A stretch of 64,000 bases of DNA from an uncultured Prevotellaceae bacterium (lineage in GTDB: Bacteria; Bacteroidota; Bacteroidia; Bacteroidales; Bacteroidaceae): positions 1 to 64,000 of the forward strand of contig ONFE01000028.1 of assembly GCA_900316985.1 (NCBI GenBank), given 5' to 3'. The position numbers and the translations under genes are program-made. Positions 17,554-25,885 of the stretch are shown piece by piece. Numbering within the stretch: the first letter of the stretch is position 1; each line of letters begins with the position of its first letter. Under the pieces are notes generated by a model that was not told where the DNA came from, did no database searches, and saw only the letters and a list, made by a program, of their open reading frames with translations.

Positions 17554-19182
17554 TCACCCTTCCGTTTCCCTTACCTCAACATCCAGATTCGTAAACGCTT
17601 GGCGAAGGGCATAGAGGAGCGGTCCGCCATTGTTGGCTTCTACATGGAGAGTGAGACGGTCGGGAGCATCCTGATTCATGCTCATGATGTTGCCGCGATA
17701 ATAGGGCGTTCCGACGAGCGCTTGCATCACCGGTCCCAGCGGAACAAACATGCCGCATTCGTTGTCTGGTGTCCCCAAACGATGGCAAAGGTCGTCTATC
17801 ATCGTGCGAATGCCGCTAAGTGTCTCTGCATTGCCTTTCAAGATGTAGTCGAACTCTCGTGGCATATCCTCTTCTTCGTAGTCCTTCGGATTGTAGTCCT
17901 TGCCGGCCAGCTCCATGTACCGGCTGGCGTGTTTATGGTCGATGAAGATACCGTTAGCCTCGTCGCCATAGGCATATTTGCAACCCATTTGCTCTGCGGC
18001 CGTCTTGTTGCCTTTGTCGCAGAGTTCCTGAAGAATGATGGGGTCGTCGATAAAGATTGCCGCCTCTTCATCGCCTTTTTCAATTCGCTCCAGCAGCAGT
18101 TCCTTGTTATCGTCTATTTCAAAACAGAGTTTCGTCAGTTCTTCAACGCTGAGTCGATGTTTCTGTTCCATACCCATTTGAATCAGGCGTTCTTCCTCGC
18201 CTTCATTCTTCTCGAAGGTGGAACCCTCAACAATGTTAGAACGAAACAATTCCACTTCCTCATGGGTATCTTCATCGACAAACGTCTCATTCCAGAATTC
18301 ATACTTGCGGTGCATTCCGTGGAGCAGGCAATAGATGGCGCCGATATCTTCATGCTCCTCAGCCCGCTTCATCAACCATTTCTTGTCCGCTGGTTCTATC
18401 AAACTGAAATATTTAGCGGTGTCACCATCCAATATCATTTCGGCAGCGATGGCTGGACAATAGTCTTCGCCTTCACGTGCCCGCCTGATGACTTCTGCAG
18501 CAAATTCCATAGGATGAAGAAGCACTTGACCAATGCACTCTACCCACTCCAACACATCGAAGTAGGGCATTATTCCCGACAATCCGCGATCCACCCATTC
18601 TTTAACGGCGCAACCGTCTTTGGCCCTATAGAACTCATCGACAATCGTGTAAATCATATACCAATCATAGGCATATACAGCAATCTCCACGCCAGGATTC
18701 TGCAGGCTTTGCCGCTCTGCCATTTCCTTGCACATGCTGTTGCGTATTTCATTTTTTTCTTCCTCGGTCCGACCTTCTTTCGGTTCCTTGTACTCCAAGA
18801 GAGTTTCCTCGCCCTTACCGTCGATATAGACGACAAACTTCCATAGGGTATATTCCTGCCATTTTCCATCGGCGACGATATAGTTCCACACACTTTGCCC
18901 ATAATTGTCCTTCCGTTCCATCTCTACCTCGGGAAACACTTTAATAACGCATTCCGCTATGGAATCGAAGTCAAGATGGTCTCCGTGGTGTCCATAGTCG
19001 TGCCAGATGATTTCATTCTCTTCTTCTTTAATCCGAAGCCCTACAAACTTATCATCCTCCGAAAGGTCTTTTCCTACCTGTTCTATACTTTTATCTCGCA
19101 CCTGCTGCTTTACGTACTTTGCAACTCTTTCTAAGTCCTTATGATGTTTCAGAATAAGGACTGTTCCATGGCTTTCGCTCAT
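17554..19182 (-). CDS. Large acidic hypothetical protein with a Sel1-like repeat
   Basis: A 542-residue cytoplasmic protein, strongly acidic, not recognised as a whole. Residues about 412-452 (NKTAAEQMGCKYAYGDEANG then HKHASRYMELAGKDYN) match the alpha-alpha pattern of a single Sel1/TPR-like repeat. The rest is mainly helical. Start is the ATG at 19180-19182. It lies between two nuclease genes in the same orientation. A 415-codon open frame on the other strand is a shadow. Confidence 0.7.
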   Translation of the reverse strand: MSESHGTVLILKHHKDLERVAKYVKQQVRDKSIEQVGKDLSEDDKFVGLRIKEEENEIIWHDYGHHGDHLDFDSIAECVIKVFPEVEMERKDNYGQSVWNYIVADGKWQEYTLWKFVVYIDGKGEETLLEYKEPKEGRTEEEKNEIRNSMCKEMAERQSLQNPGVEIAVYAYDWYMIYTIVDEFYRAKDGCAVKEWVDRGLSGIMPYFDVLEWVECIGQVLLHPMEFAAEVIRRAREGEDYCPAIAAEMILDGDTAKYFSLIEPADKKWLMKRAEEHEDIGAIYCLLHGMHRKYEFWNETFVDEDTHEEVELFRSNIVEGSTFEKNEGEEERLIQMGMEQKHRLSVEELTKLCFEIDDNKELLLERIEKGDEEAAIFIDDPIILQELCDKGNKTAAEQMGCKYAYGDEANGIFIDHKHASRYMELAGKDYNPKDYEEEDMPREFDYILKGNAETLSGIRTMIDDLCHRLGTPDNECGMFVPLGPVMQALVGTPYYRGNIMSMNQDAPDRLTLHVEANNGGPLLYALRQAFTNLDVEVRETEG

Positions 19183-19250
19183 ATTGTGAATATTTTAGGT
19201 ATTATTTGTTCTACTATTATAATATGGTCACTTCTCTCGAAAAATTCAAA

Positions 19251-20765
19251 TTATTCCGCAACTTCTTTCAGTTTCTGCCAAACCTTCACCATTGCAAGCG
19301 TATCAAGACAGCAGTATTTGAGCAACGACTGGCGAGCATAGTCAGCATCGGCGGGCGACATCGTGGCAATCTGGGGATAGATTGTCATTGCCTCACCTCC
19401 GTTGTGCACGGAACCGTCCAGATTGGTATAGTCCAGTTCTGGGTCGTCGGGCTGCAGGGCGGGCAACACGTGCTTGATGCTGAACGAACCATTCATCTCG
19501 GGCAGATAGACCATCTTCTTGCGGAACGGCTCTATCAGGTCGACAATATGGTCGGCAATATCATTCAGATGATCGGCCAGGTCGGGATAAGTTGCGGCTA
19601 ATTCACGCAGGCGACCACACTCAAAACCTCTGTTGTAGGCTGTTGTACAGACGCCCCTGGGAATTTCGCGGCAGAGCTTTTCTGCAAGTTCTCGACGCGG
19701 GTCGTTGATGGAATCGCCCAGGTAGTCGCTGTGCTTCAATTTACCCCCTTCCTCTTCAATCCAGTGCAGCGAGTACTGGAAAGTAATCTGCTGATAGGGC
19801 CGTGTTCCCTCAAATTCCGGCACAGGCGTCTGCATGGTCTCGAAATCGAGGAAGTAGAGCGGATAGGTGAGATTCTTCAAGAATTCGCGAATTTCCTGTG
19901 GGGTCACCAGTTCTGTATTGTTCAGGTGGGTGTCTATCTGCAACTGCTGTATTTCGCTGAGCTTTTCACCCAACAAATCCTCAAAGCTTATCTTTCCCTG
20001 ATTGTAGAGTTCGCACTTCTTCCTGAAGTTCATGCGGTAAAGGTTGAACACATTGGGGTTGACGATGCCATCCGTGCAGTAACCGAAAAAGCCGCAACCG
20101 TATGGCTCGTGGCAGTGCATACCGATAGGTTCAACGGGCTCATCACCAAGCAGCACCTTCTGGGCCAAGGCCACATTGGACTCTACCTTGACGTATTCGT
20201 CGGCCACCAGCTCGTCCATGTTCTTCACATGGAACAGCTCTTGAATGTCGAGTTTCTTGCCACGCACATAGAATTTGTTGAGGCGCACCAAATAGCAACC
20301 GTTCACCTTTACGCCGCACTGTGTGAGCACCCATTTCTGATAGGCAATATCACGGGTATATACCAGCAGATGTTTCGGGGTGTCGCTTTTCTCGCCCTTG
20401 TAGGTGCTGCTCTTCACCTCATAGATGTCCCATCCGTCACCGTTGCGGCGTAAAATGTCGACGGCACAGTAATGACCGTCGATGGAAAACGATGCTTCGC
20501 AGATGTTTTTCACACCCTCTTTCATCCACAGCCTGGTTTGCTCTACCATCAGGCTGAGGTCTAGGTTGCCATCTGGATTTTCTGCATGCGCCTCCTTGTA
20601 TTCGCCAAAGAGGCCCATAGCCAGGTCGCCCACTTTATTACCTTGTTTAAAACGTGCCTGCAGGGCCTCGTCTACAGCGGCCTCCTCAGGCTTATACACC
20701 TTCAGCCAAAGGTTTTTCGGGCACTGGCAGAAAGCGGTGTAACGCGATTTTGAAAGTCTTTTCAT
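19251..20765 (-). CDS. DUF2779-family protein (PD-(D/E)XK nuclease plus RNase H-like region)
   Basis: A 504-residue protein. The N-terminus (LSKSRYTAFCQCPKNLWLK) and later cysteines in YGCGFFGYC look like the four-cysteine iron-sulfur site of AddB/Cas4-like nucleases. AVDILRRNGDGWDIYEVKSST supplies the catalytic Asp and E-x-K. The second half contains YPLYFLDFETMQTPVPEFEG, the DUF2779 hallmark with an exonuclease-like D-x-E. The family's role is not established. It is one of three nucleases in this cluster. Confidence 0.88.
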   Translation of the reverse strand: MKRLSKSRYTAFCQCPKNLWLKVYKPEEAAVDEALQARFKQGNKVGDLAMGLFGEYKEAHAENPDGNLDLSLMVEQTRLWMKEGVKNICEASFSIDGHYCAVDILRRNGDGWDIYEVKSSTYKGEKSDTPKHLLVYTRDIAYQKWVLTQCGVKVNGCYLVRLNKFYVRGKKLDIQELFHVKNMDELVADEYVKVESNVALAQKVLLGDEPVEPIGMHCHEPYGCGFFGYCTDGIVNPNVFNLYRMNFRKKCELYNQGKISFEDLLGEKLSEIQQLQIDTHLNNTELVTPQEIREFLKNLTYPLYFLDFETMQTPVPEFEGTRPYQQITFQYSLHWIEEEGGKLKHSDYLGDSINDPRRELAEKLCREIPRGVCTTAYNRGFECGRLRELAATYPDLADHLNDIADHIVDLIEPFRKKMVYLPEMNGSFSIKHVLPALQPDDPELDYTNLDGSVHNGGEAMTIYPQIATMSPADADYARQSLLKYCCLDTLAMVKVWQKLKEVAE

Positions 20766-20807
20766 ATTGTTTGTTTGACAGTTATAACAGATTATAGTTT
20801 TCTCTCT

Positions 20808-21575
20808 TTATTGTATTTCGCCAATGGCCTGAACAATGCGCTGGCGAATCCGCTCGACAGCATAGGAGATGAAATTGGAGTCAGCATTTAGGTCATATTC
20901 TTCTGCAGCCTCTGCCACCGCCCCACTTCCAATCTCTATCAGCTCCTCGAGCGTCAGACCCCTTTTCTGATACTGCGCCGCCACACTGATGACAAATCGC
21001 TGATTGCTCTTTACAAGCTGTTCCTTCTCTTCACAGTCTGGCCCTTTCTGCTGGATGGCCTTAACTAATGCCATCTCTTCCTCCAAGGTCAGCAATTCCT
21101 CACGGCCTATTGCCGCAAGGTATTCATCCAGTCTTTGGCCTGCCAAATATTTCAGCACACTCTCCCAATTGGGGAACTGCTCTGAGCCGAACTTGATCCA
21201 TTCGCCGGCAAACTCGCTAGTGCCGTTCTTCCCACGGTCGTCAATCAGATAGTCACCCTGGCAGAGATCCTTATGGTGCGAGATGATAAGCCGCTTGTGG
21301 AACACGTCGTCAAGATATTTTGTCACCCAATCCACCTTATCCGACCATGCCGACGGATTCTTCCACGGAGCCGTGGAGAGGATGAACAGGTCGTAGTGTT
21401 TCTGCAACTCATGCACAGCCTCTATAGCCCCCACCATCGGCTTCATCTTGGCAAACAAGCCCGGAATCTCATCCAGCCGTCCGGCATATTCTGCCTTCTT
21501 CTCCTCACTCACCTGGTCGAGTCCCGACTGGAAGTCCACCAGCACATTGTCCATATCAATAAATACGCGCTTCAT
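20808..21575 (-). CDS. HAD-family 5'(3')-deoxyribonucleotidase fused to a partial sigma-70 domain
   Basis: A 255-residue protein with two parts. Residues 1-145 are an NT5C-type HAD phosphatase: nucleophile motif IDMDNVLVDF, ILSTAPWKNPSAW, and the Mg-binding LIDDRGKN are all intact. Residues about 149-255 resemble the primary sigma factor of Bacteroidota (LDEYLAAIGREELLTLEEEM, then LVKSNQRFVISVAAQYQKRG, then NFISYAVERIRQRIVQAIGE), covering regions 1.2 and 2 but stopping before regions 3 and 4. I know no described protein with this layout. Start is the ATG at 21573-21575, which places the HAD motif at the N-terminus. Confidence 0.85.
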   Translation of the reverse strand: MKRVFIDMDNVLVDFQSGLDQVSEEKKAEYAGRLDEIPGLFAKMKPMVGAIEAVHELQKHYDLFILSTAPWKNPSAWSDKVDWVTKYLDDVFHKRLIISHHKDLCQGDYLIDDRGKNGTSEFAGEWIKFGSEQFPNWESVLKYLAGQRLDEYLAAIGREELLTLEEEMALVKAIQQKGPDCEEKEQLVKSNQRFVISVAAQYQKRGLTLEELIEIGSGAVAEAAEEYDLNADSNFISYAVERIRQRIVQAIGEIQ

Positions 21576-21606
21576 CGTTAGTAATCTGACAAAAAACATT
21601 TCATTC

Positions 21607-22698
21607 TTATGGGATTATTTTTGAAATTTCATTCAAAACATCCATACATGCATTGTACATGGTATCCCAATCGGACACAATGTCTGCCACAGATTTAGAA
21701 TACCAATTGGGAATCTTTTTTGAGATGGAAAAATATGAGCCTTTCTGACTTTTAGAAGTGTTAAAAGTCCAGCCAGAGAAATGCATATTGTTTATCTTTA
21801 CCCCGTTATTTGTTTTCGTTATTCTTCCATTCCAATGATTCCAGAAATCAGTTGCACCTATACTCTCATTAAGTATCTGAGCCTTGAAAGAGCCGTTTTG
21901 GAATTGTATTCCCAATTTATAATCTCGAATAAAAAGTACATCTTTTTTCTCCGCCAGTGCGATGCCATGAGTCTCTGAAATATCAAAACCACTATAGTTC
22001 TTAGTTTTGCCTATAATATGTGAAAGGAAGCATTTTTGAAAAATCGTTTCGAGACCGTTGTCTGCAATATAATTGCCATCCCTTTTCTTTTTATCCGTAC
22101 CGTCATCAAAGACATATTTATGCCGTTGATGATTATTAATGAATTCATCTAAAGCCTTCGCAAGGTTAGTAATGCAGCACAAGTATTCGTTTAGGATAAT
22201 ATAATCATTATTTTTATTACCATTTTCTAGGGCTTTTTCAAGCGCTTTTGAGAAGGATAGGTAAGTAGAATTCTTCCAGACGTTATTTGTACATTTAGGG
22301 TTCTCACCAACAAGTGTCAAGAAACAATAGTGAGATTTCAATTGCATGTAATCTTGTATGGTATGTATTTTACGCCCAATCTTAACAGGTTTCCCATTTA
22401 TAATATCGTAGTATTTATCTAATTGATTACTATGCTGAGAAGATTTTATCTTGTTTTCAATTACCCAACATGTATTATTATCTGTGATAATGAGAACATC
22501 AATATCATGATGTTCAACCTCTACAACAAATGAATTAAATGTTTGGCTTGGCTTTACATGAAACAAAGAACACAATAATTCTGACTTCTGCTGATTCGTT
22601 AATGCTTTACATTCATCAGAAAATATCCAACCAATTACTGCAGAATGAACCTTCTCCATATCTGCTATACCAATCCTATCAAAAAAACTTCCATTCAT
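21607..22698 (-). CDS. PD-(D/E)XK nuclease superfamily protein
   Basis: A 363-residue protein using the ATG at 22696-22698; an upstream ATG at 22722 is also possible. The nuclease core is HHDIDVLIITDNNTCWVIENK (Asp65/67, Glu81, Lys83) followed by HSNQLDKYYDII, the PDDEXK_4 pattern shared with the gene at 16049. The C-terminal half contains aromatic-rich strands of unknown role. Its base composition is more AT-rich than neighbouring core genes, which fits recent acquisition. Two nuclease paralogues in one cluster suggests a conflict or DNA-handling role. Confidence 0.8.
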   Translation of the reverse strand: MNGSFFDRIGIADMEKVHSAVIGWIFSDECKALTNQQKSELLCSLFHVKPSQTFNSFVVEVEHHDIDVLIITDNNTCWVIENKIKSSQHSNQLDKYYDIINGKPVKIGRKIHTIQDYMQLKSHYCFLTLVGENPKCTNNVWKNSTYLSFSKALEKALENGNKNNDYIILNEYLCCITNLAKALDEFINNHQRHKYVFDDGTDKKKRDGNYIADNGLETIFQKCFLSHIIGKTKNYSGFDISETHGIALAEKKDVLFIRDYKLGIQFQNGSFKAQILNESIGATDFWNHWNGRITKTNNGVKINNMHFSGWTFNTSKSQKGSYFSISKKIPNWYSKSVADIVSDWDTMYNACMDVLNEISKIIP

Positions 22699-22825
22699 AA
22701 TTTCATGCGATTCCCTACACATCGCGAGGTTCTAAGATTGTTTATTGTTCATAAGTTAGAATATGATGCAAAGATTGTGGATTTTGAAGAAAGTTCCAAA
22801 CAAAGCACCGTTTATCTATTTCTCT

Positions 22826-23104
22826 CTAATCATCATCCTGATTTGCTTTACCACTATTGTGTTCGCGCTCGATGCTTTCTGCCATCTTTCGACAGCGTTT
22901 GGCCTCGTCTCTCCATTTGCTTTTCCCTTCGGCCAGCGACCGTTGGTTCTTTGCCAGGGCATAACAATTGCTGATTGCCCGCTGGTAAATTTTTCGTGCT
23001 TCAGGTTCCGTGACGTTCCTCAGCCTACGCTCCATCTCTTTGGCCCGTTTCCTGAGGAAGTCACTCCTCTGTTGCATCTGTTCTATGGTCAGTATTTCTT
23101 CCAT
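22826..23104 (-). CDS. Small charged coiled-coil protein
   Basis: A 92-residue protein, almost entirely helical and highly charged (SDFLRKRAKEMERRL, then ALAKNQRSLAEGKSKWRDEA), with no cysteines beyond two. It starts 15 bp after the AAA+ ATPase gene, so it is probably co-translated and may be a partner or adaptor of the ATPase. No family recognised. Confidence 0.7.
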   Translation of the reverse strand: MEEILTIEQMQQRSDFLRKRAKEMERRLRNVTEPEARKIYQRAISNCYALAKNQRSLAEGKSKWRDEAKRCRKMAESIEREHNSGKANQDDD

Positions 23105-23119
23105 GATTATTTCTAAAAA

Positions 23120-24769
23120 CTAAAAGCCTATCTTCGACGAGCGTGCTCCGTCGAGCCGTTCGTTGTCGCAATGGCGGATGAGCATCGGCAGCACGTCGCC
23201 GCTGCTGCCATGAAGAATCGTATTGATGGCATAGTGGCGGGCGATGTTCTCTATCTGACCGCCGCTGAAATCGTATTTCGAGGCCAGCGCATGGATGTCG
23301 TGCTCGCTGAGGTCGGGAATCATCGAGTGCCAGATATGGGCACGGGCTTCCTCAGTGGGTTTCTCGAACTTGATTTTGTAGAGGAAGCGACGTTCGAAAG
23401 CCGTGTCGAGGTTCTGCGTCAGATTGGTGGTGGCTATCATGATGCCGTCGAGTTGTTCCATCTCCTGCAGGATGATGTTCTGAATAGAGTTCTCCATCTT
23501 ATCTACCGCGTTCTGTGCCCCCTGCTTGCGGATGCCGATAATAGCGTCGGCCTCGTTGAAGAGCAGGATGGGAGTCAGCTTGGCTCTTTTTACTTGTTCA
23601 CGATAGCGGTCGAACAGGGCTTTGATGTTCTTCTCGGAGTCGCCCACCCATTTGCTCTTTATCTGCGGCACATCCACCACCATGATGTCGCGCCCCGTCT
23701 GCCGGGCCAGCTGGTAGGCAGTCTCGGTCTTGCCCGTGCCGGGTCCGCCGTAGAACAGGCATGCAAAGCCCGTGCGGAAGCCCGACAGCTGCATGCGCCG
23801 GTGTATTTCGCTGTATTTCCCTGGCATGAGTAGCGATTGCAGTTCGCCGACCTGCTGCCCGTTCTCCTTCACGTAGAACATCTTCTTCTCCGTCAGGTCC
23901 TTGGATTTGATGACGTCGGCCAGTTTCTCTTCCGTGGTGCTGATTTTCATCTCTGCCAGCAGGTTGCGCTTGGCATCCTCGGTCAGGCAGAAGCGGGTGG
24001 TGGCGGCAATGCCGTCTTCGCACCGATGCTCTATCAGTTTCGCCTTCATCAGCCTGTGCTCGCCGCTGCGCAGACTGACCTTGGCGTTGTTGAAGTCGGC
24101 CTTCGTGCTGTAGAGGCTTTCTATCTGACCGAAGCGGATGTCGTTGTCGTCGGCATTCACCAGGCAGTGGCAGAAGAGTGCCACCATCATTTCGTCTTCC
24201 TCCGACAGATGGTACTGGCGCAACCGTTGCACGAAGCCTACCTGCCGGTTGTCGTCGAACAGCGTCTGCAACTCTTCCTGCAGTTCACCCGGCGAGATGG
24301 CATCGTCGTTCAGGTCTTCAAACCACTGGTAGAGCAGTTCGAACAGTTCGGCGCAGTCGAGTCCTGTGCGCCGGGGCATCTGGTACACCTCGTTGTGCTT
24401 CAGGCAGCGAATGACGGCTGTGGGGATGTCGAAGTCGTCCTCGTCCTTCACGTCGCGGTATTTCAGCAGCCGGCGGCGCACCAGTGCGTCGATGTCGCCG
24501 GCAAAGCTCAGCGCGCTGATCTTCTTGATGTCCAGATAGGAAGCCAGGTCGTTGTAGTCAACGCGCCGTGGGCCTCTCTCCATGCAGACGCAGAACAGCA
24601 CGGCCTGCCGCTCGGTGATGCCATAGCTTTTGGCCAGCAGCTGTATTTCCGGCTTGGCTTTTCTCATGAACTCCTTGCTCATCTTCGAGTCTTCCGATAG
24701 TTCCACCACACGCTCTATGGCCTGAAGCAGTGTCATTTCCTTCTTATTGTTCTTAATTGTTCTTGGCAT
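23120..24769 (-). CDS. AAA+ ATPase, classic (spastin/FtsH-like) ATPase domain
   Basis: A 549-residue protein. The first 290 residues are helical and winged-helix-like with no recognised motif. The AAA+ domain follows: Walker A GGPGTGKT (about residue 341), Walker B LLFNEADAI with Asn in place of the first Asp, sensor 1 MIATTNL, and arginine-finger segment FERRFLYKIKF. Such proteins remodel or unfold protein partners. It is the only clear ATPase in the cluster, next to small proteins and a zinc-ribbon/SPFH protein that are plausible substrates or scaffolds. Confidence 0.88.
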   Translation of the reverse strand: MPRTIKNNKKEMTLLQAIERVVELSEDSKMSKEFMRKAKPEIQLLAKSYGITERQAVLFCVCMERGPRRVDYNDLASYLDIKKISALSFAGDIDALVRRRLLKYRDVKDEDDFDIPTAVIRCLKHNEVYQMPRRTGLDCAELFELLYQWFEDLNDDAISPGELQEELQTLFDDNRQVGFVQRLRQYHLSEEDEMMVALFCHCLVNADDNDIRFGQIESLYSTKADFNNAKVSLRSGEHRLMKAKLIEHRCEDGIAATTRFCLTEDAKRNLLAEMKISTTEEKLADVIKSKDLTEKKMFYVKENGQQVGELQSLLMPGKYSEIHRRMQLSGFRTGFACLFYGGPGTGKTETAYQLARQTGRDIMVVDVPQIKSKWVGDSEKNIKALFDRYREQVKRAKLTPILLFNEADAIIGIRKQGAQNAVDKMENSIQNIILQEMEQLDGIMIATTNLTQNLDTAFERRFLYKIKFEKPTEEARAHIWHSMIPDLSEHDIHALASKYDFSGGQIENIARHYAINTILHGSSGDVLPMLIRHCDNERLDGARSSKIGF

Positions 24770-24782
24770 AATCGTTCAGGTA

Positions 24783-25001
24783 TTAGGCGGCAAGAGCCAA
24801 AGACTCTTGCCGGTTGGTGAGATGAAAATGTTTAGTCATTTTGTTGATGAGAGAAGTGGTTTCGATGCTCGAGAGATCGAAAATAGTGAGGGTATAGACC
24901 TCATTGTTAAATGACGAAACGAAGAACACTCTTTTGTTTTTGAGGTACTTCTGGATTTTTGTGAAGTAGTTCTTGGAACTGGTGCGAATTGTTGTTGTCA
25001 T
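24783..25001 (-). CDS. Small basic hypothetical protein
   Basis: A 72-residue protein (MTTTIRTSSKNYFTKIQKYL at its start) with a beta-rich middle (RVFFVSSFNNEVYTLTIFDL). The frame runs further upstream to 25124, but that extension is Lys/Phe-rich and translates an AT-rich leader, so I chose the ATG at 24999-25001. It ends 13 bp before the AAA+ gene. No family recognised. Confidence 0.55.
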   Translation of the reverse strand: MTTTIRTSSKNYFTKIQKYLKNKRVFFVSSFNNEVYTLTIFDLSSIETTSLINKMTKHFHLTNRQESLALAA

Positions 25002-25146
25002 ATTCTTGAATTTTTTAATGAACATACTATAAATAGAAACATTCCCAAAAAAATTCAATAAAAACACCAACTTTTTTTTCATTCGCCCCTTTTTTGCTTC
25101 AAAAAACGCTCCGTCACCATACATATTTAGCCACCTCTATTCATAT

Positions 25147-25338
25147 TCATAATGCCCATGCCAAAAGGGCCAGGAAGATTATGATAATCCATGCGATTAC
25201 TCGGAAGCAAGATCCCCAACCATCGAGAAGCAACTCAAAGATGCTCCCAATTCCATTGAATATCCAACCAAGAATACCACCACCTGTGAAGATGATGAGT
25301 ATTAATACGACGATGCCGATGATTGCTAATATTTCCAT
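25147..25338 (-). CDS. Small membrane protein
   Basis: A 63-residue protein with two hydrophobic helices (residues about 3-33 and 46-63) joined by a short loop, GSIFELLLDGWGSCF. It is probably an inner-membrane hairpin. In this cluster it could anchor the SPFH-domain protein or the AAA+ ATPase to the membrane; that is inference from position. Confidence 0.6.
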   Translation of the reverse strand: MEILAIIGIVVLILIIFTGGGILGWIFNGIGSIFELLLDGWGSCFRVIAWIIIIFLALLAWAL

Positions 25339-25396
25339 TTATCTGAAATGAAACTATCCCCAACCAGCAACAAACTAGTTAGGGATAGCATTTAAA

Positions 25397-25585
25397 TCAT
25401 AGTTTTTCAATCTTCCACCAAGCTTGTGAATATGCATCCTGTGCCTGTTTGTTGTAACCAGCCGCTTTGATGGCTGCCTTAATCTTGTCAGGGTCGCATG
25501 AACTCAAGGGGGTGTCAACTATTAATGTAGTACCTCTTGGCATATCGCCAAACTTCTCTTTCGATGTGATTCTAAATTTTGTCAT
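25397..25585 (-). CDS. Small hypothetical protein
   Basis: A 62-residue basic soluble protein (MTKFRITSKEKFGDMPRGTT at its start) with a predicted strand and two helices, the second containing KAAGYNKQAQDAYSQAWW. Not recognised. It lies between two other small genes on the same strand. Confidence 0.55.
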   Translation of the reverse strand: MTKFRITSKEKFGDMPRGTTLIVDTPLSSCDPDKIKAAIKAAGYNKQAQDAYSQAWWKIEKL

Positions 25586-25650
25586 AATACAATTTATTTA
25601 AGTTAATAACTATTTCTTGCGGATTTCTCCGTATTATTCAACTCCCTTTT

Positions 25651-25875
25651 CTATTTCAGATTAATTCCACCACTCCTCGATCGCACATAAGTATGACGGG
25701 TTGTGCTGATAAACACTTCATCTCCTTTTGCTATGATATCTAAAATGCGCTCACCATTTGGAGCAGACCAAATGTGGCTGAAACTAGAGGACCCCATTGA
25801 AGCTCTATGGAGTTCTCTGTCGTTACTTGGATTAATGCGATACAGGTATGCACCTGCCTTAACTTCTTGTGCCAT
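25651..25875 (-). CDS. Small hypothetical protein
   Basis: A 74-residue soluble, beta-rich protein (AGAYLYRINPSNDRELHRAS, then ERILDIIAKGDEVFISTTRH), possibly a small barrel. It starts 10 bp after the stop of the zinc-ribbon/SPFH gene, so it is likely co-expressed with it. Not recognised. Confidence 0.6.
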   Translation of the reverse strand: MAQEVKAGAYLYRINPSNDRELHRASMGSSSFSHIWSAPNGERILDIIAKGDEVFISTTRHTYVRSRSGGINLK

Positions 25876-25885
25876 GTTTCTATTT

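Noticed and set aside
17599-18846. Long open frame on the plus strand (415 codons)
   Set aside because: It is antisense to the 542-residue gene, low in recognisable sequence, and has no promoter or family match; a shadow of the acidic gene.
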